In this document: one piece after another, positions 1 through 8,467 of the stretch | How the letters are laid out: every line of letters starts with the position of its first letter | Numbering within the stretch: position 1 is the stretch's first letter | Assembly (NCBI GenBank): GCA_019635575.1 | Contig: JAHBZF010000004.1 | Coordinates: forward strand, 1-64,000 | Source: Pseudolabrys sp. | GTDB lineage: Bacteria > Pseudomonadota > Alphaproteobacteria > Rhizobiales > Xanthobacteraceae | DNA length: 64,000 nucleotides | Direction of reading: 5' to 3' | The notes under the pieces: model-generated | What the model was told of the DNA's origin: nothing | Databases searched by the model: none | What the model saw: the letters and a program-made list of their open reading frames with translations, nothing else | Position numbers and translations under genes: made by a program

Positions 1-391
1 GCATAAGAACGACGACGGCGATGCCCATGACGGCCTGCTGGTCGAATATATCGACCCGACCACCGGCGGGCCGGTGTTCAAGACCATCACGTTCTTCGTC
101 CAGATGCTGCGTCCCGGCGAGAAGACCTTGCCGGTGAAGACCACGTCGAGCCTGCTGGTCTCGCCCTATGAGGGCCGTGGCCATTCCATCGTCGACGGCA
201 AGCGCTATGACTGGAACAAGTTCGACACGCTCGCCGTGCCGGGCGGGGTCTGGTTCGAGCACCACAACGATTCCGACAAGGAGCCGCTGTTCCTGTTCGT
301 CGCCAGCGATGAGCCGACGCTGAAAAAGCTCGACCTCTACAAGAAGTGGGGCAAGTCGGCATCCGGCGAAATCTCGCGTATCCACGACTGA
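1..391 (+). CDS. Gentisate 1,2-dioxygenase-like cupin, C-terminal part (5' truncated)
   Basis: The frame is open from base 2 to a TGA at 389-391, so the gene begins outside the window and only about 129 C-terminal residues are seen. They form a cupin barrel half: FFVQMLRPGEKT, a glycine-rich GRGHSIVDGKRYDW segment, then LAVPGGVWFEHHN and LFLFVASDEPTLKKL. This matches the second cupin of bicupin ring-cleaving dioxygenases (gentisate or 1-hydroxy-2-naphthoate type), which use Fe(II) to open hydroxylated aromatic acids. The internal GTG at 74 lies mid-domain and is not a start. It heads the plus-strand run that continues with LVIVD and RidA genes. Family is likely; substrate cannot be told from this fragment. 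Confidence 0.75.
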   Translation, partial: HKNDDGDAHDGLLVEYIDPTTGGPVFKTITFFVQMLRPGEKTLPVKTTSSLLVSPYEGRGHSIVDGKRYDWNKFDTLAVPGGVWFEHHNDSDKEPLFLFVASDEPTLKKLDLYKKWGKSASGEISRIHD

Positions 392-439
392 CCGCTTGCA
401 CATCGCGCGCCGTCTTGTTTTCTCCAATCGAGTGATCCC

Positions 440-1588
440 GTGTCCGATCGTTCTCTCAGTTCGCGTCAGTTCAATACCAAGCTCGTGTCGCATATCGACT
501 GCCCCGGTGGCGGGCAGGTCTGGGTCGAGCGCAATATGCTCTATGTCGGGCACATGCGGCCGACCAGCGGCACCACGATCATCGACGTGGCGGACCCGCG
601 CGCGCCGAAGGTGGTAGCGACGATTCCGGTGCGCGAGGGCTGGCACTCGCACAAAGTGCGTGTCTCCGGCGACATCATGATCGTCAACCAGGAGAAGTTC
701 GGAAAATCCGGCCGTACCGAGATCGGCGGCGGCATCGATATCTATGATGTGTCCAATCCGCGCGCGCCGAAGCTGATCACCGAATGGCGCACTGTCGGCG
801 GTGGCGTGCATCGTTTCGATTTCGACGGACGCTACGCCTATATCTCGCCGACCGCCGAGGGCTATATCGGCAACATCGTGATGATCCTCGATCTCGCCGA
901 TCCGGCGAACCCGGTCGAGGTCGGCCGCTGGTGGATTCCCGGCCAGTGGGAAGCGGGCGGCGAGGAATATCCCTGGGAGAACTGGGCGAGCCCGCGCTGC
1001 CATCATCCCTTGCGCTATGGCAACCGGTTGTATGTCAGCTACTGGCACCACGGCTTCGTCATTCTCGACATCAGCGATATATCGAAGCCGACGGCGATAG
1101 CGCACTACAACACCAGCCCGGCGTTTCCGCACCCGACGCACACGTGTCTCGTGATGCCGCAGCCGTTGAAGGGCCGTAACATCATGGTAGTGGCGGACGA
1201 GGATGTCGCCAAGCTGTGGCCGGCGGCGCCGTCGTTTGCCTGGACCTACGATATCACGCAGGAGCGTCTGCCGGTGCCGATCTCCACCTTCCAGGTGCCG
1301 GGTCTCGACAAGGACGGCAGCCCGCAACCACCGATGACCGGCTGCCATCAGCCGTCCGAGCGGTTCAACGGCACCATCGTGCCGTTCGCATGGTTCGCGC
1401 AGGGGCTGCGGCTCGTTGATTACGCCGATCCGTTTGCCCCGAAGGAAGTCGGCTATTTCATGCCGGATGCGGCGCCGGGGGCCGACCGCGCCTCGTCGAA
1501 TGACGTCACAATCGACGACCGAGGCCTCATTTATCTGGTCGATCGCGTCAACGGCGTCGACATCATCGAAACTCCGAAGTTCGCATAA
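440..1588 (+). CDS. LVIVD-repeat beta-propeller protein
   Basis: The product has 382 residues and no signal peptide, so it is probably cytoplasmic. At least five repeats of the LVIVD pattern are visible, each ending in a D-[ILV]-[AS]-[DN]-P-x-x-P turn: IIDVADPRAP, IYDVSNPRAP, ILDLADPANP, ILDISDISKP and LVDYADPFAP. Histidines recur near the start of successive blades: WHSHKV, GVHRFDFDG, RCHHPLRYG, YWHHGF, HPTHTC and GCHQPSERF. This could line a central metal or substrate site, which is inference. The start is the GTG at 440; it has only a weak ribosome binding site, and I see no better start downstream. It is followed 11 bp later by a RidA gene. No catalytic role is established for the family. 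Confidence 0.75.
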   Translation: MSDRSLSSRQFNTKLVSHIDCPGGGQVWVERNMLYVGHMRPTSGTTIIDVADPRAPKVVATIPVREGWHSHKVRVSGDIMIVNQEKFGKSGRTEIGGGIDIYDVSNPRAPKLITEWRTVGGGVHRFDFDGRYAYISPTAEGYIGNIVMILDLADPANPVEVGRWWIPGQWEAGGEEYPWENWASPRCHHPLRYGNRLYVSYWHHGFVILDISDISKPTAIAHYNTSPAFPHPTHTCLVMPQPLKGRNIMVVADEDVAKLWPAAPSFAWTYDITQERLPVPISTFQVPGLDKDGSPQPPMTGCHQPSERFNGTIVPFAWFAQGLRLVDYADPFAPKEVGYFMPDAAPGADRASSNDVTIDDRGLIYLVDRVNGVDIIETPKFA

Positions 1589-1599
1589 GGTATCCGCGC

Positions 1600-1989
1600 A
1601 TGAGCGACCGCAAAGACGTTTATCCGATTGGCAAGAAGAACCCGAACCTGCCGTTCCACCCGGCGGTGCGCGCGGGCGACTTCATCTTCGTGTCCGGTCA
1701 GGTCGCGAAAGATGCCAACGGCAATATGCTCGACGGCACCATCGAGGAGGAAACCGCCGGCACCATCGAGTCGATCCGACGCATCCTCGCGGAAGAGGGT
1801 GCGACGCTGGCCGATGTTGTGCGCGTGACCACCTATCTCGAGGATACGCGCGACTTCGGCCGCTACAACAAAGTGTTCTCCGAGCATTTCAAGGATGCGG
1901 TGCTGGCGCGCACCACCGTGGAGGCGCGCGCGGTGATCAACACCAAGATCGAGATGGACGCTATCGCCTATAAGCCGAAGCGGGGTTGA
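1600..1989 (+). CDS. RidA family protein (YjgF/YER057c/UK114)
   Basis: The product has 129 residues, the normal RidA length; the proteins are small trimers with the active site between subunits. The ISGQ-type segment reads FIFVSGQVAKDANG. The C-terminal core RTTVEARAVINTKIEMDAIA keeps the arginine that in E. coli RidA (Arg105) binds the carboxylate of 2-aminoacrylate-type imines. It may therefore be an active enamine/imine deaminase. The ATG at 1600 follows 11 bp after the LVIVD gene and the ABC ATPase gene starts next to its stop, so it is inside an operon. It probably clears reactive imine intermediates of the local pathway (inference). Compare the second RidA at 30703, which lacks this arginine. 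Confidence 0.88.
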   Translation: MSDRKDVYPIGKKNPNLPFHPAVRAGDFIFVSGQVAKDANGNMLDGTIEEETAGTIESIRRILAEEGATLADVVRVTTYLEDTRDFGRYNKVFSEHFKDAVLARTTVEARAVINTKIEMDAIAYKPKRG

Positions 1990-1990
1990 T

Positions 1991-2839
1991 GTGATGTCGG
2001 CCGTTGCCGCGTCCCGCGTCATGACCGATCCGCCGCAGGCGGCGGACGCATCGCGCGCGCATATCCGCGCGCGGGATGTCACCGTCGATTTCGTGCTGGG
2101 CGGCCGCCGGCAGCGCGTGCTCAACGACATCAACCTCGAGATTCCCAAGGGCAGCTTCGTGTCGCTGATCGGCCCGTCCGGTTGCGGCAAGAGCACGCTG
2201 CTCAAGGTGCTGGCCGGGCTGATCACGCCGACGCAGGGGGAGGTGTCGGTTGCCGGGCGTCTGCCGCAACAGGCGGCGCAGGCGCGGATGATCGGCCTCG
2301 TGTTTCAGGATGCGACCCTGCTGCCGTGGAAGAACGCGCTGGAGAACGCCGCGTTTCTGTTGACGACCGCGGACGAGAAGATGCCGCGCTCCGAGGCGAT
2401 GGACCGCGCTGCGGCGATGCTGCGTCTCGTCGGTCTTGACGGCGCGGAAAAGAAGCGGCCGTCGCAGCTCTCCGGCGGCATGCGCCAGCGTGTGGCGATT
2501 GCCCGCGCGCTCGCGCTCGATCCGGAAGTGCTGATGATGGACGAGCCGTTCGGCGCGCTCGACGCCATCACCCGCGAGGAGATGAGCGAGTGCCTGCTCG
2601 ACATCTGGGAGCGTACCGAAAAGACCATCGTGCTGGTGACGCATTCGATCGACGAGGCGGTGTTCCTGTCGAAAGAGGTGCATGTCATGGGGACCGGTCC
2701 GGCGCGCATCATCGAGACGTTGCCGATCCGGCTGCCGCATCCGCGCACCGAGGAAAGCCACAGCGATCCGGCCTTCACCGCGGCGGAAAACCGCCTGCGC
2801 GGCCTGCTGATCGAAAGCCACAAGCGCAAGCGGGTGTGA
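1991..2839 (+). CDS. ABC transporter ATP-binding protein, nitrate/sulfonate/taurine (SsuB/TauB) type
   Basis: The product has 282 residues with a single nucleotide-binding domain. Walker A is GPSGCGKST, the Q-loop region is GLVFQDATLLPWKNA, the signature is LSGGMRQRVAIARAL, Walker B is VLMMDEPFGALD, and the switch histidine lies in VLVTHSIDEAVF. The LLPWKN and DEPFGALD forms are typical of SsuB/TauB ATPases that energise NMT1-type importers. GTG at 1991 and ATG at 1994 are in frame next to each other and either may start. The permease and binding-protein genes follow directly, so this is one importer. The substrate is unknown, probably a small aromatic or organic acid given the context. Confidence 0.93.
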   Translation: MMSAVAASRVMTDPPQAADASRAHIRARDVTVDFVLGGRRQRVLNDINLEIPKGSFVSLIGPSGCGKSTLLKVLAGLITPTQGEVSVAGRLPQQAAQARMIGLVFQDATLLPWKNALENAAFLLTTADEKMPRSEAMDRAAAMLRLVGLDGAEKKRPSQLSGGMRQRVAIARALALDPEVLMMDEPFGALDAITREEMSECLLDIWERTEKTIVLVTHSIDEAVFLSKEVHVMGTGPARIIETLPIRLPHPRTEESHSDPAFTAAENRLRGLLIESHKRKRV

Positions 2840-2846
2840 GGGAACC

Positions 2847-3683
2847 ATGAGTGCACCGTCCTCCGCCGACGACATCGTCACGCCGCAAAGCTGGATCGCG
2901 ATTTTCCGGAAGCTGAATGCCGTGCTGCCGCCGCTGGCGTTGAGCCTTGCCGCGCTGATCCTCTGGGAAGCGGCGATCCGGCTGTTCAATGTGCCGACCT
3001 TCATTCTGCCGGCGCCGAGCGCGGTGGTGGTGTCGTTGATCGAGAATCGCGCGCAGCTTGCGGCGGCGACGCAGGCGACCGCGCTCGAAGTGCTGTTCGG
3101 CTTCGTGCTGGCGTCGCTGGTCGGCATCGCCGTGGCGCTGGTGATCGTCCGGTTCGAGCGGTTCGGCCGCGCGCTCTATCCGTTGATTGTTTTATTCCAG
3201 AACGTGCCGAAGGTGGCGCTGGCGCCGATCTTCATCCTCTGGTTCGGCTACGACCTCGCGCCGAAGATTTTGCTGATCGTCGTGATCGCGTTCTTCCCGG
3301 TTGCGATCGATATGCTGGCCGGCCTGCAGTCGGTCGAGCCGTCGTTCGTGTCGCTGATGCGTTCGGTCGGCGCCGGTAACGGCAAGATCATGATGCGCGT
3401 GCGCATTCCGCATTCGCTGCCGCATCTGATGGCCGGGCTGAAAGTGGCGATCACCTTCAGCGTGATCGGCGCCATCGTCGGCGAGTTCGCCGGCGCCAAT
3501 CAGGGTCTCGGTTACGTGATCCAGTTCGCCTCGACGCAGCTCGACACGCCGCTGATCTTCGCGGCACTTGTCGTTGTCTCGATCCTGGGGCTGATCTTCT
3601 ATTACGGCGTCGAACTTGCCGAACGCATCCTGGTGCCATGGGCGCCGAAATTCGATCCGATCCATCGCGGGGCGCAAACATAA
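2847..3683 (+). CDS. ABC transporter permease, SsuC/TauC type
   Basis: The product has 278 residues and about six membrane helices (for example ALSLAALILWEAAIRLF and IFAALVVVSILGLIFYYGV). The coupling motif for the ATPase is in the segment SLMRSVGAGNGKIMMRVRIPHSL. It fits the BPD_transp_1 family of inner-membrane permeases in nitrate/sulfonate/taurine importers, which usually act as homodimers. It starts 7 bp after the ATPase gene and is followed 21 bp later by the binding protein, so the three genes are co-transcribed. Confidence 0.93.
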   Translation: MSAPSSADDIVTPQSWIAIFRKLNAVLPPLALSLAALILWEAAIRLFNVPTFILPAPSAVVVSLIENRAQLAAATQATALEVLFGFVLASLVGIAVALVIVRFERFGRALYPLIVLFQNVPKVALAPIFILWFGYDLAPKILLIVVIAFFPVAIDMLAGLQSVEPSFVSLMRSVGAGNGKIMMRVRIPHSLPHLMAGLKVAITFSVIGAIVGEFAGANQGLGYVIQFASTQLDTPLIFAALVVVSILGLIFYYGVELAERILVPWAPKFDPIHRGAQT

Positions 3684-3704
3684 TATCGGAGAGAGGAAAA
3701 GTTG

Positions 3705-4721
3705 ATGAAACATCTGTCGATCGCCGCAGCGCTTGCTGCGACCCTGGCCGTGACGTCGAGCGTCGGCGCATTGGCCGCCGACACCGTGACCGTGCAGCTC
3801 GACTATGTCGTGCGCGGCAATCACGCGATGTTCTTCGTCGCGCGCGACAAGGGCTATTTCCAGAAGCAGGGCATCGAGATCAAGGCGATCCAGCGCGGCA
3901 CCGGCTCGCCGAACGCGATGCGTTTCGTCGGCGGCGGCAACGCGGAGTTCGGCTTCGGCGATCTGCCGACGCTGGCGGTGGCGCGCTCGCAGGACGTGCC
4001 GGTGGTGGCGCTGGCGGCGGTGAACCAGCATAGCCCGCTCGGCATGCTGGCGCTGGCCAAGAACCACAAGCTGACCAAGCCGCAGGATCTCAAGGGCATG
4101 AACATCGGCGTGCAGCCGTCCGGCTCCACCTATGTGTTCCTCAAGGCGTTCCTCGCCGCCAACAAGATGTCGATGGACGACATCAAGCAGAGCACCGTGA
4201 CGCCGCCCTACGAGAACTATCTGCTGCTCGGCCGCGTCGATGCCGTGCCGGGCTATATCGACGCCGAGGTGCCGGAGCTGGAAGCGAAAGCCGGCGGTCC
4301 GGGCTCGCTGTCGATCATGCAAGGCTCGGATTTCGGCTACACAGTTTACGGCTCGGGCCTGTTCACCTCCGAGAAGATGATCGCCGAGAAGAGCGATCTC
4401 GTGCAGCGTTTCGTCAACGCCTACATGCAGGCTTTCGCTGACGTGGTGAACAATCCGCAGGAAGCGGCCGAGATCATCGTCAAGGCCAATCCGGAATATG
4501 CGTCGAAGAAGGACGTGCTGGTGAAGCAGATCGAGGCCGATGTGAAGGCGACGTTCTTCAGCCCCGACACCAAGGCCAACGGACTCGGCTGGATGACCGC
4601 GGAGAAGTGGCAGCAGACGACGAAGATTCTGCTCGATCAGGGCGCCATGAAGCAGGCCATCAAGGTCGATGCCGCCTTCACCGACAAATTCATCACCGCG
4701 GCGAAGCCGCTGAAGCGTTAA
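3705..4721 (+). CDS. ABC transporter substrate-binding protein, NMT1/SsuA type
   Basis: The product has 338 residues. A signal peptide is visible (MKHLSIAAALAATLAVTSS, cleavage near ALA-AD), so it is periplasmic. The start of the mature part, VQLDYVVRGNHAMFFVARDKGYFQKQGI, is the usual opening of NMT1/THI5-like binding proteins. ATG at 3705 is preferred over the TTG at 3702 because the ribosome binding site GAGAGGAAAAG lies at good spacing. It is the periplasmic receptor for the ATPase and permease just upstream. The ligand is not identifiable from sequence. Confidence 0.92.
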   Translation: MKHLSIAAALAATLAVTSSVGALAADTVTVQLDYVVRGNHAMFFVARDKGYFQKQGIEIKAIQRGTGSPNAMRFVGGGNAEFGFGDLPTLAVARSQDVPVVALAAVNQHSPLGMLALAKNHKLTKPQDLKGMNIGVQPSGSTYVFLKAFLAANKMSMDDIKQSTVTPPYENYLLLGRVDAVPGYIDAEVPELEAKAGGPGSLSIMQGSDFGYTVYGSGLFTSEKMIAEKSDLVQRFVNAYMQAFADVVNNPQEAAEIIVKANPEYASKKDVLVKQIEADVKATFFSPDTKANGLGWMTAEKWQQTTKILLDQGAMKQAIKVDAAFTDKFITAAKPLKR

Positions 4722-4747
4722 ACGATTTAAAATCAGGAGACTTGAGA

Positions 4748-5377
4748 ATGATCCGCGTCCTTGGCCGCTCCACCTCCGGCAACGTGCAGAAGGTGCTGTT
4801 CCTGCTGGAAGAGCTCGGCATCCGCTACACCCGCGAGGATTATGGCCGCCAGTTCAACAACACCAACACTGATGCCTATCGCGGCATGAACCCGACCATG
4901 AAGGTGCCGACGCTGATCGATGGCGATCTGGTGATCTGGGAATCCAACACGATCCTGCGCTATCTCGCCGCCAAGCATCAGCCGGCGATTGGCGGCGGTA
5001 ATCCAGCCGAGCAGTCGAAGGTGCAGACCTGGATGGATTGGCAGCTTGCATCGCTCAACGCGCCGTATCTCGGCGTGTTCCAGGGCGCGAAGAAAGCGGA
5101 GAACGAGCGCGATGCCGACTTCGGCAAGCACAGCGCCGACCTCGTCGCGCAGATGAAGCTGCTGGATGCGCATCTCGCCGGCAAGAGCTTTCTGGCACTC
5201 GAGAAGCTGACGCTTGCGGAGATCTGCCTCGGTCCGATCGTTCGGCGTTGTCTCGATTTCCCGATCGACAAGCCGGAGCTGGCGAATCTGAATCGCTGGC
5301 AGAAGGCGATCGACGCGCGGCCGGCCTTCGCGGTCGCGACCGGCGCCAAGGCAAGCGCGCTCGCCGGCGCGGCCTGA
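4748..5377 (+). CDS. Glutathione S-transferase family protein
   Basis: The product has 209 residues, the standard GST length. The N-terminal thioredoxin fold has STSGNVQKV near residue 9, where the catalytic Ser or Cys normally sits, the cis-proline motif VPTLIDGDL and the glutathione-binding ESNTILRYL. The all-helical C-terminal domain runs from about residue 90. The start is the ATG at 4748 behind AGGAGA; a longer open frame upstream is only an extension into the previous gene. The gene lies between an ABC importer and a TRAP transporter on the same strand. In catabolic operons such GSTs act in dehalogenation, maleylpyruvate-type isomerisation or lyase steps; which applies here is not known. 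Confidence 0.9.
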   Translation: MIRVLGRSTSGNVQKVLFLLEELGIRYTREDYGRQFNNTNTDAYRGMNPTMKVPTLIDGDLVIWESNTILRYLAAKHQPAIGGGNPAEQSKVQTWMDWQLASLNAPYLGVFQGAKKAENERDADFGKHSADLVAQMKLLDAHLAGKSFLALEKLTLAEICLGPIVRRCLDFPIDKPELANLNRWQKAIDARPAFAVATGAKASALAGAA

Positions 5378-5401
5378 CCGGCATCGCTTCTGGGGGGCGG
5401 G

Positions 5402-5968
5402 ATGACGGTGCAGGATGAGACGGCGGCCCAGCCGCCGGTGGAGCGGCCGGTGGCCGGTGTGTGGTCGGTTCCGGGCCGCGTGGCGCGGCTTGCGCTCGGC
5501 CTCATTCTGCTGGCGATGGTGGCGCTCAACGTCGCCAACGCCGTCAGCCGCTATGCTCTCAGCTATGTCGTGATCGGCATCGACGAACTGCTGATCTTCG
5601 CCATGATCTGGATGGTGATGATCGGCATGCTGCTGGTCACGGCCGAGCGCAGCCATATCGCGCTCGAACTCGTCACCACCCGCGTCGGCCCGCGCGGCCG
5701 CGCGGCCCTGTTCCTGTTGCACCATCTGGTGATCGCGGTAGCGGGCGCCTATGCCGCGTGGCAGTCTTTCCTGTTCGTGCAGCGGATCACCATGATCCAC
5801 CAGACCAGCATGGCGCTGGAACTGCCGATGTTCATTCCGCACAGCGCGATCACCGTCGGTCTGGCCGGAACGGCGATCATCGCGCTCTATCTGGCGTGGC
5901 AGGATGCGCGCGATCTGCTGGCGGCCGGCCCGCCGGAGCGCAATGCGCCGGGAGAGGGTGCGCCATGA
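5402..5968 (+). CDS. dctQ: TRAP transporter small permease (DctQ type)
   Basis: The product has 188 residues and four predicted membrane helices. LALGLILLAMVALNVANAVSRY, the loop YVVIGIDELLIFAMIWMVM and ERSHIALELV are hallmark DctQ segments. It is the small membrane subunit of a tripartite ATP-independent periplasmic transporter driven by a sodium or proton gradient. It starts 24 bp after the GST gene. The dctM start overlaps its stop (ATGA at 5965-5968), indicating translational coupling. Confidence 0.92.
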   Translation: MTVQDETAAQPPVERPVAGVWSVPGRVARLALGLILLAMVALNVANAVSRYALSYVVIGIDELLIFAMIWMVMIGMLLVTAERSHIALELVTTRVGPRGRAALFLLHHLVIAVAGAYAAWQSFLFVQRITMIHQTSMALELPMFIPHSAITVGLAGTAIIALYLAWQDARDLLAAGPPERNAPGEGAP

Positions 5969-7236
5969 CCCTGACGCTCGCCGTCATCCCGCTGCTGCTG
6001 CTGTTCCTCGGCATGCCGATCTTCGCGCTGTTTATTGCCGGCGCGGCGGCCACCTTCGCGTTCTTCGTGTCGGTGCCGGGCGTGGCGCTGCATCAGATCA
6101 TGTTTGGCGGTCTGGAAAACTACGCGCTGCTGGCGGTGCCGTTCTTCATCTTCGCCGGCGAATTGATGGGCGGATCGGGTATCGCCGAACGCCTGATCGT
6201 CTGGGTGCTGGCGCTGCTGGGGCGCGTGCCGGGTGGTCTCGGCGTTGCCACGGTGGGTGCTTGCACGCTGATCGGCGCAATCTCCGGCGCCAGCACGGCG
6301 ACCGTCGCCGTGGTCGGCAAGTCGCTTTATCCGGGCCTGCTGCGAGACGGCTACGGCAAGCGGTTCTCGGCCGGTCTCGTCAGCTCCTCCGGCTCGATCG
6401 ATATCGTCATCCCGCCGAGCATCGCCATGATCCTGTATGGCGCGTCGGCGGAGCAGTCGATTCCGAAGCTGTTCGCCGCCGGCGTCCTGCCCGGCATCCT
6501 GATCGCGCTGATGATGTCGGTGCATGTGGTATTCGCGGCCTTGCGCATGGGTGTCGCGTCCGGCCGCAAGTTCGACCTGCGTTATTTCCTGCGCAGCACC
6601 TGGGATGCGGTGCCGGCGCTGTTCATGCCGATCTTCGTGCTCGCCAGCATCTATCTCGGCCTCGCGTCGCCGACCGAGGCGGGAGGTTTTGCCTGCCTCT
6701 ACGCGATTCTGGTCGGCCGCTATGTCTATCGCTGCATGACGTGGTCGGAGGTGCTGGACTGCGCGGTGCGCTCGGCGATCCTGACCAGCCAGATCCTTGT
6801 CATCGTCGCGGCGGCGGCTTTGTTTTCGTGGCTGCTCACCGTCAATGGCGTACCGCAGGCGCTGACCAACTGGCTGCAGAGCCTCCAATTGCATCAGTGG
6901 AGCTTCCTGGTCTGCATCAACATCATCCTGCTGATCGTCGGCTGCTTCCTCGATCCGACCTCGGCAATCCTCGTTTTGACGCCGCTGTTCCTGCCGCTGG
7001 TCAAGGCATTGGGGATCGATCCGATCCACTTCGGCATCATCATGACGGTGAATGTCGCGATCGGCATGTTCACGCCGCCGTTCGGACTCAACCTGTTTGT
7101 CGCGCAGACGGTGCTCGGTGTGCCGCTTGAGACACTTTATCGCGGTGTGTTGCCGTTCGCCGTGACGCAGATCCTTGCTCTGATCATCATTACCTACTGG
7201 CCGGCGTTGTCGCTGTTTCTCGCCAACGCCGTCTAG
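5965..7236 (+). CDS. dctM: TRAP transporter large permease (DctM type)
   Basis: The product has 423 residues and about 12 hydrophobic segments. Signature pieces are GGLENYALLAVPFFIFAGEL near the N-terminus, a loop with GAISGASTATVAVVG, IPPSIAMILYG and the C-terminal GMFTPPFGLNLFV. It is the transport subunit that pairs with DctQ. The start is the ATG at 5965 overlapping the dctQ stop; the longer open frame upstream lies over dctQ in another frame. The stop codon TAG sits at the edge of a palindromic repeat that follows. Confidence 0.95.
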   Translation: MTLTLAVIPLLLLFLGMPIFALFIAGAAATFAFFVSVPGVALHQIMFGGLENYALLAVPFFIFAGELMGGSGIAERLIVWVLALLGRVPGGLGVATVGACTLIGAISGASTATVAVVGKSLYPGLLRDGYGKRFSAGLVSSSGSIDIVIPPSIAMILYGASAEQSIPKLFAAGVLPGILIALMMSVHVVFAALRMGVASGRKFDLRYFLRSTWDAVPALFMPIFVLASIYLGLASPTEAGGFACLYAILVGRYVYRCMTWSEVLDCAVRSAILTSQILVIVAAAALFSWLLTVNGVPQALTNWLQSLQLHQWSFLVCINIILLIVGCFLDPTSAILVLTPLFLPLVKALGIDPIHFGIIMTVNVAIGMFTPPFGLNLFVAQTVLGVPLETLYRGVLPFAVTQILALIIITYWPALSLFLANAV

Positions 7237-7287
7237 AGCATGATCCCGAAAAGTGGAAACCGGTTTTCGGAAATGATCATGCTCAAA
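7235..7287. repeat. Palindromic intergenic repeat, rhizobial GAGCATGATC type
   Basis: The outer arms GAGCATGATC (7236-7245) and GATCATGCTC (7275-7284) are perfectly complementary. Inner arms CCGAAAA (7246-7252) and TTTTCGG (7264-7270) add a second stem. Elements with this core are dispersed in many copies in Bradyrhizobium, Rhodopseudomonas and related genomes, which is the main taxonomic clue here. It overlaps the dctM stop codon and lies between dctM and dctP, where it could form an mRNA hairpin that changes the relative expression of the two. Confidence 0.85.
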
Positions 7288-7303
7288 CAAAAAGATGAGT
7301 GAT

Positions 7304-7334
7304 GGGTCTGATTCGACGCAGTTGAATCAGACCC
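7304..7334. repeat. Perfect 11-bp inverted repeat (hairpin) before dctP
   Basis: GGGTCTGATTC (7304-7314) and GAATCAGACCC (7324-7334) flank a 9-nt loop. It lies 19 bp after the palindromic repeat and about 40 bp before the dctP start. It may be part of the same composite repeat or an mRNA processing/stabilising hairpin, as commonly allows higher expression of the binding protein. No T-run follows, so it is not a clear terminator. Confidence 0.7.
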
Positions 7335-7373
7335 GAGCTGAACGACGCTGTTTAAACCTGGGGAGCGACCAAG

Positions 7374-8381
7374 ATGAACCGACGTCATTTTCTGACTGCC
7401 GGCCTGCTGGCAGGCTGTATCGCCATGGCGCCGCATGCGGCATCGGCGCAGACGGTCATGAAGCTTGCCAATGCGACGATCAACGACGTGCAGCACGAAT
7501 GGCAGAAACTGTTCGTTGTCGCGCTGCAGAAGCGGGTCGGCGACAAGGTGAAGGCCGAGATCTATCCGGCGAGCCAGCTCGGCGCGATCCCGCGCATGGC
7601 GGAGGGTGTCGCGCTCGGCACCATCGAATCTTTCATCACGCCGACCTCGTTCGTCACCAATATCGATCCGCGCTTCCAGATCTTCGACGTGCCGGGCCTG
7701 TTCGACTCGCCGGAGCATGTGCATGCGGTAATCCACGATCCGGCCTATCGCGATCACATGGAGACGATGTTCCTCGATCGAGGCATCCGCGTGATCGGCG
7801 CGATCTATAACAGCCCGACCTTGATCCTCACCAAGCGCCCGGCGCCGACGTTGGAGGCCCTCAAGGGCATCAAGGCGCGCACCTTCGCCTCGCCGCTGCA
7901 GATCGAGCCGATGAAGGCGATCGGCGTCACGCCGGTGCCGCTTGCGCTCACCGAGGTGATCCCGCAACTGCAATCCGGCGGCATCGACGGCATGCTGGCC
8001 GGCATGCCGATCCTCACCGCATTCAAATATTACGACGTGGCGAAATACGTCACCGATCTCAACTTCGCGCAGATCGTCACGGTCAACATCGTCAATGAAG
8101 CGTGGTTCAAGGCGCAGCCGAAGGACATTCAGGAGGCGATCCGCGCCGCCGGCCGTGAGGCCGAGCAGCAAGCGTTCGGATGGGGCGTCGAGAATGTGAA
8201 GAAGTCGAACGCCACCTGGATCGCCAACAAGGGCGAAATCCTCGAATTGCCGCCGGCCGAAAAGGCATCGATGATGAAGACCTTTGTCGAGATCGGTACC
8301 AAGATCGTCAGCCAGAACCCGACGGTGAAGGCGGAGTTCGACAAGCTCAAGGCCGTGGTCGACGCCAAGCGGCCCAAATGA
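7374..8381 (+). CDS. dctP: TRAP transporter substrate-binding protein (DctP type)
   Basis: The product has 335 residues. The N-terminus NRRHFLTAGLLAG resembles a twin-arginine signal, with cleavage near AASA-QT. The DctP-family core is clear: LANATINDVQHEWQKLF, YPASQLGAIPRMAEGV, LKGIKARTFASPLQ with the conserved ligand arginine, and VPLALTEVIPQLQSGGIDG. It delivers a carboxylate-bearing substrate to DctQM. It has its own ribosome binding site (GGGGAG) 137 bp after dctM, separated by two hairpins. The ligand is unknown. Confidence 0.94.
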   Translation: MNRRHFLTAGLLAGCIAMAPHAASAQTVMKLANATINDVQHEWQKLFVVALQKRVGDKVKAEIYPASQLGAIPRMAEGVALGTIESFITPTSFVTNIDPRFQIFDVPGLFDSPEHVHAVIHDPAYRDHMETMFLDRGIRVIGAIYNSPTLILTKRPAPTLEALKGIKARTFASPLQIEPMKAIGVTPVPLALTEVIPQLQSGGIDGMLAGMPILTAFKYYDVAKYVTDLNFAQIVTVNIVNEAWFKAQPKDIQEAIRAAGREAEQQAFGWGVENVKKSNATWIANKGEILELPPAEKASMMKTFVEIGTKIVSQNPTVKAEFDKLKAVVDAKRPK

Positions 8382-8432
8382 AACGCGAGCCGGTAAGATG
8401 CGTCTGAAGTAAGGGTCTCTCTGATCGAAAGG

Positions 8433-8458
8433 CCGCCGCCGGATGACACCGGCGGCGG
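8433..8458. repeat. Strong GC hairpin between dctP and the GMC gene
   Basis: CCGCCGCCGG (8433-8442) and CCGGCGGCGG (8449-8458) form a perfect 10-bp stem with loop ATGACA. No T-run follows, so it may act as an attenuator, an mRNA 3'-end stabiliser or a weak terminator. The GMC gene starts 10 bp later, so the hairpin could also lower its translation. Confidence 0.6.
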
Positions 8459-8467
8459 ATATGTTTC

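Noticed and set aside
8433..8458. Rho-independent terminator after dctP
   Set aside because: The stem is strong but no run of T follows, so it is listed as a hairpin only.
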